Part shown: one piece after another, positions 31,450-35,079 of the stretch
Numbering within the stretch: position 1 is the stretch's first letter
How the letters are laid out: each line of letters starts with the position of its first letter
DNA from: a bacterium
GTDB taxonomy: Bacteria > Electryoneota > B3-LCP
Length of the DNA stretch: 35,079 nt
Assembly (NCBI GenBank): GCA_018812585.1
Contig: JAHJDJ010000162.1
Coordinates: forward strand, 1-35,079
Reading direction: 5' to 3'
Translations under genes and position numbers: made by a program
The notes under the pieces: generated by a model
What the model saw: the letters and a program-made list of their open reading frames with translations, nothing else
What the model was told of the DNA's origin: nothing
Database searches by the model: none

Positions 31450-33447
31450 ATGCCCGAACCAAATATCCCCAACACTCCTGAACAGTACGATGCGGGAAAA
31501 ATCACCGTCCTGAAAGGCTTAGAAGCGGTGCGCAAGCGCCCCGCCATGTATATCGGCGACACTTCCGGCCGCGGTCTGCACCACCTGGTCTACGAAGTCG
31601 TCGATAACTCCATAGACGAAGCGATGGCGGGTTACTGCACACAGATCGAAGTAACCCTGCACCCGGACGAATCCGCCGAAGTGTACGATAACGGTCGAGG
31701 AATTCCCGTCGACCGCCATAAAACCGAGAAAAAATCAGCGCTTGAAGTGGTTATGACCATGCTTCACGCCGGCGGTAAATTTGACAAGCAGACTTACAAA
31801 GTTTCCGGTGGTTTACATGGCGTAGGTGTTTCGGTGGTCAACGGTCTCTCAGAATGGTGCTGGGTAGAGATCGAACGTGATGGCAAACAATACCGCCAGG
31901 AGTATCAGCGCGGTAAACCGACCTCAAAAGTCGAAGAGATCGGCAAAGCCAGGAAATCCGGCACGCGCGTTCGCTTTATGCCTGATACAGAGATTTTCAA
32001 AGTCACCCACTTCAGCTTTGAAACCCTTTCGACCCGGCTGCGCGAATTAACTTTTCTAAATCCCGGTCTCAAAATCATTATTCGCGATATAAGAACCGAC
32101 GAAATTCGCGAACGAGTATTCCACGCTAAGGGTGGCCTGGCTGCGTTTGTCGCCTATCTCGATGAGGCGCGCATTGCCATCCAGCCCAATCCGATTGTGA
32201 TCTCAAGCGAACGCGATGGCGTCGTTGTCGATGTCGCCATGGAATATAATGATTCCTATTCCGAAAATATCTTCACCTACGTCAACAACATCTATACACT
32301 GGAGGGCGGCAGCCACTTATCCGGGTTTAAAGCGGCGTTGACGCGCGGCATGAACTACTACGCGTTAAAAAACAACATCTTCAAAAACAATAAGTTTACT
32401 CTTTCAGGGGAAGATACCCGCGAAGGCATTACCGCAGTCATATCTATCAAGGTCCCCGAACCGCAGTTCGAAGGACAGACTAAAACACGCCTCGGTAACT
32501 CCGAAGTCAAAGGTATCGTCGAATCAATCGTCGGTGAAGCATTAGCGGAATTCCTCGAAGAGCATCCTGGTATTGCGCGCCGCATTATCGAGAAATGTAC
32601 CGCCTCTGCCCGCGCTCGTGAAGCCGCCCGTAAAGCCAAAGATCTAGTCCGTCGCAAGGGCGCCCTCGAATCAGGCTCACTGCCCGGAAAGCTGGCCGAC
32701 TGTTCCATCAACGATCCCGAACACTGTGAACTGTTTATCGTCGAGGGTGATTCAGCAGGCGGCTCCGCTAAACAGGGCCGCGATCGTCGCTTCCAGGCGA
32801 TTCTGCCATTACGCGGGAAAATTCTCAACGTCGAAAAAGCCCGCTTCGATAAAATCCTCTCTAACGAAGAAATTCGCACGATCATCAGCGCCTTAGGCAC
32901 CGGCATTGGCGGTGATGAGGCAGAGTACGGTGAAAATGGCGATACGCACGAGAACGGCAATGGCAACGGCAATGAAAGCGGCAGCTTCAAATTGTCGAAG
33001 CTGCGCTATGGTAAAATCGTTATCATGACAGATGCTGACGTCGATGGCTCGCATATCCGTACCCTGCTGCTGACCTTCTTCTTCCGTCACATGCGCGGGC
33101 TGGTCGAACAGGGACATATTTTCATCGCCCAGCCGCCGCTTTACCGCGTCCGTAAAGGTAAACAGGATAATTATGTATACGACGAGCGAGAGCTGGAAGA
33201 AGCTTTAAAGCGTATGGGGGGATCGAAAGGTGTCGGTATCCAGCGCTATAAAGGCTTGGGTGAAATGAACCCCGACCAACTCTGGGCAACCACCATGGAC
33301 CCTGTACGACGGACTATGATGAAGGTCACCCTGACAGATGCCGCCGCCGCCGACAAGATGTTCCAGACCTTGATGGGGGATCGTGTTGAACCGCGGCGTG
33401 AATTCATCGAGGAGAATGCCAGATATGTCCGTAATTTGGACGTATAA
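31450..33447 (+). CDS. gyrB: DNA gyrase subunit B
   Basis: A 665-residue ATPase subunit of gyrase. The GHKL domain has VDNSIDEAMAGY, YDNGRGIPVD and GGLHGVGVSVVNGLS. The transducer follows, then the TOPRIM domain with FIVEGDSAGGSAKQGR and MTDADVDGSHIRTLLLTFF, and the C-terminal motif IQRYKGLGEMNPDQLW. An extra acidic Gly/Asn-rich stretch (about 20 residues, near bases 32914-32984) sits between GTGIGG and the strand leading into the TOPRIM Asp cluster. It is of the short, non-enterobacterial type. The gyrB location near dnaA, dnaN and dciA is classic. Confidence 0.97.
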   Translation: MPEPNIPNTPEQYDAGKITVLKGLEAVRKRPAMYIGDTSGRGLHHLVYEVVDNSIDEAMAGYCTQIEVTLHPDESAEVYDNGRGIPVDRHKTEKKSALEVVMTMLHAGGKFDKQTYKVSGGLHGVGVSVVNGLSEWCWVEIERDGKQYRQEYQRGKPTSKVEEIGKARKSGTRVRFMPDTEIFKVTHFSFETLSTRLRELTFLNPGLKIIIRDIRTDEIRERVFHAKGGLAAFVAYLDEARIAIQPNPIVISSERDGVVVDVAMEYNDSYSENIFTYVNNIYTLEGGSHLSGFKAALTRGMNYYALKNNIFKNNKFTLSGEDTREGITAVISIKVPEPQFEGQTKTRLGNSEVKGIVESIVGEALAEFLEEHPGIARRIIEKCTASARAREAARKAKDLVRRKGALESGSLPGKLADCSINDPEHCELFIVEGDSAGGSAKQGRDRRFQAILPLRGKILNVEKARFDKILSNEEIRTIISALGTGIGGDEAEYGENGDTHENGNGNGNESGSFKLSKLRYGKIVIMTDADVDGSHIRTLLLTFFFRHMRGLVEQGHIFIAQPPLYRVRKGKQDNYVYDERELEEALKRMGGSKGVGIQRYKGLGEMNPDQLWATTMDPVRRTMMKVTLTDAAAADKMFQTLMGDRVEPRREFIEENARYVRNLDV

Positions 33448-33638
33448 ACGACAATTTCCTGAATAGTTACGTATAAATTGTTCTTTTGTGCTTTGTATCA
33501 CAATAATCGATGTGAAAATTCACTTGATTCTACGGTAGAAAAGTGTGCCTATAGTCTCTACAAAAAGAAACATAGGACAAATCAGCCATTCTCACGAAGG
33601 TGGAATCACACACGATGAATTGATGATATAGGTTTTAA

Positions 33639-34409
33639 ATGTCTGTCTTAGTCTTTATAGATGAAAGCCGGTGGAAACAACCCGGAAAAGATGAATACTA
33701 TGCCACCGTAGCTGGAGTCGCCATCGAGGAAGTCAAACTGCCCGACTTCTGCCGCAAGATAATGAAGTTGAAAGGCAAGTTTTTCAAGCGACCCGGGATC
33801 TCCGAGTTTCCCCTGCGAGGCCGGCTATTATTGAACAACCGGGCGTTGGAAAGCTACCGCAAACAGGAATTTCTGGGCGAGCTGTTCAGTCTGTGCCGCC
33901 TGGAGGGTATGGTGACCTTCGGAACCACCCGGCGATGCTCAGTAATATCGCCTCCTGAGGAACTGGAGGATTATCTTAAAGAGCACCAGCAGGGCGCGAT
34001 CTCCGATTCAGACAAATACTCCGCTAAGGTCATCTCCCTGTTGCATGCCTATCTCTTCGAAAGAATAAATTCGTACGTTCTGGAATACTATCCCGGCCAA
34101 CAAGCCAAGCTCGTCTTCAAGAGTGTCGATCCGACCAGGGATAGCACCTTAAGCTCCAGTATTATGAATTTCATCTACCATACAACTTATGGCGGAGGCT
34201 TTGATGGTATTCTTGGAAATCCATTTTTCGCAACGCTTCCGCAAACTTCGGGCTTGCAATTAGCCGATCTTTTTGCGTATATTATCAACCAGTATCACGG
34301 GGGGCGCCCCGAGATGAGATCATTCTACTCCGAACTTGAATCCATGCAGTTTTCGTCTGCTATCGAAAAGGATGATTTCAGCATAAGAGGTATTAACCTG
34401 CTTGAATGA
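33639..34409 (+). CDS. DUF3800 domain protein
   Basis: A 256-residue protein with the DUF3800 hallmarks: an N-terminal VFIDES strand (acidic Asp8/Glu9), a middle acidic segment (LVFKSVDPTRD) and the C-terminal LQTSGLQLADLFAYIINQ-like motif, here QTSGLQLADLFAYIINQ. The family has an RNase H-like fold and is found near phage, mobile and defence genes, but its function is not established. It has a gene-free upstream stretch of 191 bases and its own terminator, so it is transcribed alone. It sits just past gyrB. Confidence 0.82.
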   Translation: MSVLVFIDESRWKQPGKDEYYATVAGVAIEEVKLPDFCRKIMKLKGKFFKRPGISEFPLRGRLLLNNRALESYRKQEFLGELFSLCRLEGMVTFGTTRRCSVISPPEELEDYLKEHQQGAISDSDKYSAKVISLLHAYLFERINSYVLEYYPGQQAKLVFKSVDPTRDSTLSSSIMNFIYHTTYGGGFDGILGNPFFATLPQTSGLQLADLFAYIINQYHGGRPEMRSFYSELESMQFSSAIEKDDFSIRGINLLE

Positions 34410-34468
34410 CAGTTGTTAGGGGTCGGGGATAGACGTAAATAAATCACTTCTTCCGCACGGAAGCGAGA

Positions 34469-34501
34469 AGAGGCGTCCTCTCTCCGAAGACGCCTCTTTT
34501 T
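34469..34501 (+). terminator. Rho-independent terminator of the DUF3800 gene
   Basis: AGAGGCGTC (34469-34477) pairs perfectly with GACGCCTCT (34489-34497) around an 11-base loop and is followed by a T run. It lies 60 bases after the stop codon. Confidence 0.92.
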
Positions 34502-34510
34502 CTCTCATAT

Positions 34511-34580
34511 TTAAGGGGAAGCAGATCCAGCCGAAGCCGGAAGGTGCATAACCGATTAGGTTATGCCTGCATCCCCTAAG
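34511..34580. repeat. Nested inverted repeat that can fold as a three-way junction
   Basis: An outer imperfect stem pairs 34511-34524 with 34567-34580 (12 of 14 positions, counting one G-T). Inside it, GCATAACC (34546-34553) pairs perfectly with GGTTATGC (34559-34566), and a weaker CCAGC/GCCGG hairpin lies near 34528-34541. No gene explains it. It could be a small RNA, a cruciform, or a remnant of a non-autonomous mobile element. Confidence 0.6.
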
Positions 34581-34581
34581 T

Positions 34582-34609
34582 TTGCACATGCAGCATAATA
34601 TAGTATAAA
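34582..34609 (+). promoter_or_regulatory. Candidate promoter of corA
   Basis: TTGCAC (34582-34587) and TATAAA (34604-34609) are separated by 16 bases. The -10 element matches at five of six positions; the -35 element and spacing are suboptimal. It starts right at the edge of the inverted repeat and would give a leader of about 100 bases. Confidence 0.4.
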
Positions 34610-34713
34610 ATAATCCCTTTGTCAAGCAGTTTGTTTTAGCCACTGACCCTTCTTCTTAGAACGACTGCTCTCCTGATTCCCTTATCATCTTGGAATTCAA
34701 AATTGGAGGTGTT

Positions 34714-35079
34714 ATGCCCCGATGGATTAAACACAGCTCTTCTATGATCGGCCTGCCACCCGGATCATTGGTCCATATAGGCGAGCAGAAAATCGACAAA
34801 GCACACATCCGCATCATCGACTACGACGAAAATGAAGTGCGTGAAAGAGAAGTTGATACGATTGAGGAATGCTTTCCGTTCCGGGACCAGGATAGTTCCA
34901 CTTGGATAAACATCGATGGTCTTCACGATGTCGCGCTCATTGAAAAACTGGGTCTGCATTTTGGCGCCCATCCCATGGTACTGGAGGATATCTTAAACAC
35001 CGGTCAGCGCCCGAAGTTTGAGGATTTCGACGATTATTGTTTTATCAGCTTGAAAATGCTTTACTACAATGGGAAGCAA
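34714..35079 (+). CDS. corA: CorA-family magnesium/cobalt transporter (3' partial)
   Basis: The first 122 residues of a CorA-type divalent cation channel. The cytoplasmic domain shows STWINIDGLHD, FGAHPMVLEDILNTGQRPKFEDFDDYCFI and LKML, a strongly conserved stretch of the family. GGAGG stands 4 bases before the ATG. The two membrane helices and GMN signature lie beyond the window end. Mg2+ is the usual substrate, with Co2+ possible, which would be of interest beside a corrinoid-dependent operon, though the two are 20 kb apart. Confidence 0.93.
   Translation, partial: MPRWIKHSSSMIGLPPGSLVHIGEQKIDKAHIRIIDYDENEVREREVDTIEECFPFRDQDSSTWINIDGLHDVALIEKLGLHFGAHPMVLEDILNTGQRPKFEDFDDYCFISLKMLYYNGKQ

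Larger units (their letters stand above)
34410..34713. other. Gene-free stretch between the DUF3800 gene and corA
   Basis: It contains, in order, a terminator (34469-34501), a large nested inverted repeat (34511-34580), a promoter-like pair (34582-34609) and a plain leader of about 100 bases before corA. A 75-codon frame on the minus strand has no homology pattern and overlaps these elements, so it is not called. Confidence 0.7.

Noticed and set aside
33524-33555. Promoter TTGATT...TATAGT before the DUF3800 gene
   Set aside because: The spacer is 20 bases, too long for a normal sigma-70 promoter, so it is not listed as a feature.
34416-34643. 75-codon minus-strand frame after the DUF3800 gene
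   Set aside because: It runs through the terminator and inverted repeat and has no ribosome site or homology pattern.
1-35079. CRISPR arrays, tRNA or rRNA genes, insertion sequences
   Set aside because: No regularly spaced direct repeats, cloverleaf or rRNA patterns, or transposase genes were seen on either strand.

Overview
This is a contiguous stretch of a Gram-negative bacterial chromosome that spans a very likely replication origin. A TolC/RND efflux system, a YidC with a large periplasmic domain and a lipoprotein adaptor point to two membranes. A nine-gene operon of corrinoid and oxygen-sensitive iron-sulfur enzymes suggests an anaerobe or facultative anaerobe. Base composition looks moderate. 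The phylum cannot be fixed from this window, and no rRNA, tRNA, CRISPR array or insertion sequence was seen.

Layout. (1) 1-6198, plus strand: a tripartite RND efflux operon. Its outer-membrane gene is cut by the window edge and carries a solute-binding-type domain fused to a TolC domain. It closes with a bidirectional terminator at 6220-6247. (2) 6276-14917, minus strand: a tightly packed operon, read from the right. It encodes a SAM methyltransferase, a small DMT-type membrane protein, a corrinoid protein, a UroD-type methyltransferase, a RACo-like 2Fe-2S corrinoid activator, two 2-hydroxyacyl-CoA-dehydratase-family subunits, a second UroD-type methyltransferase and an HgdC-type activase. 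This is the most novel part of the window. (3) 15157-24301, minus strand: the origin-left cluster rpmH-rnpA-yidD-yidC, a terminator, then mnmE-[two parS]-mnmG-rsmG-nth-typA and a terminator. (4) 24302-26176: dnaA with origin-like spacers on both sides. They hold DnaA-box-like sites, an A/T-rich tract and a short DnaA-trio-like run. (5) 26177-27670 and 31450-33447, plus strand: dnaN, dciA and gyrB. An accessory block lies between dciA and gyrB: a Swt1-like HEPN protein, two tandem EamA transporters, a hicAB toxin-antitoxin pair and a frameshifted HEPN-like gene. (6) 33639-35079: a DUF3800 protein, a terminator, a large nested inverted repeat, and the start of a CorA-type transporter cut by the window end.

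How the parts fit. Regions 3-5 form the conserved origin neighbourhood, with the rpmH and dnaA arms diverging from the origin. The usual parAB pair is not next to rsmG, yet two perfect parS sites remain between mnmE and mnmG. In region 2 the corrinoid protein can accept a methyl group from one UroD-type enzyme and pass it through the other, with the RACo-like protein re-reducing inactive cobalt. The dehydratase-like pair and its activase add a second ATP-driven low-potential electron system. The substrate is unknown. Two genes, rnpA and the HEPN-like gene, show apparent single-base frameshifts that need read-level checking.
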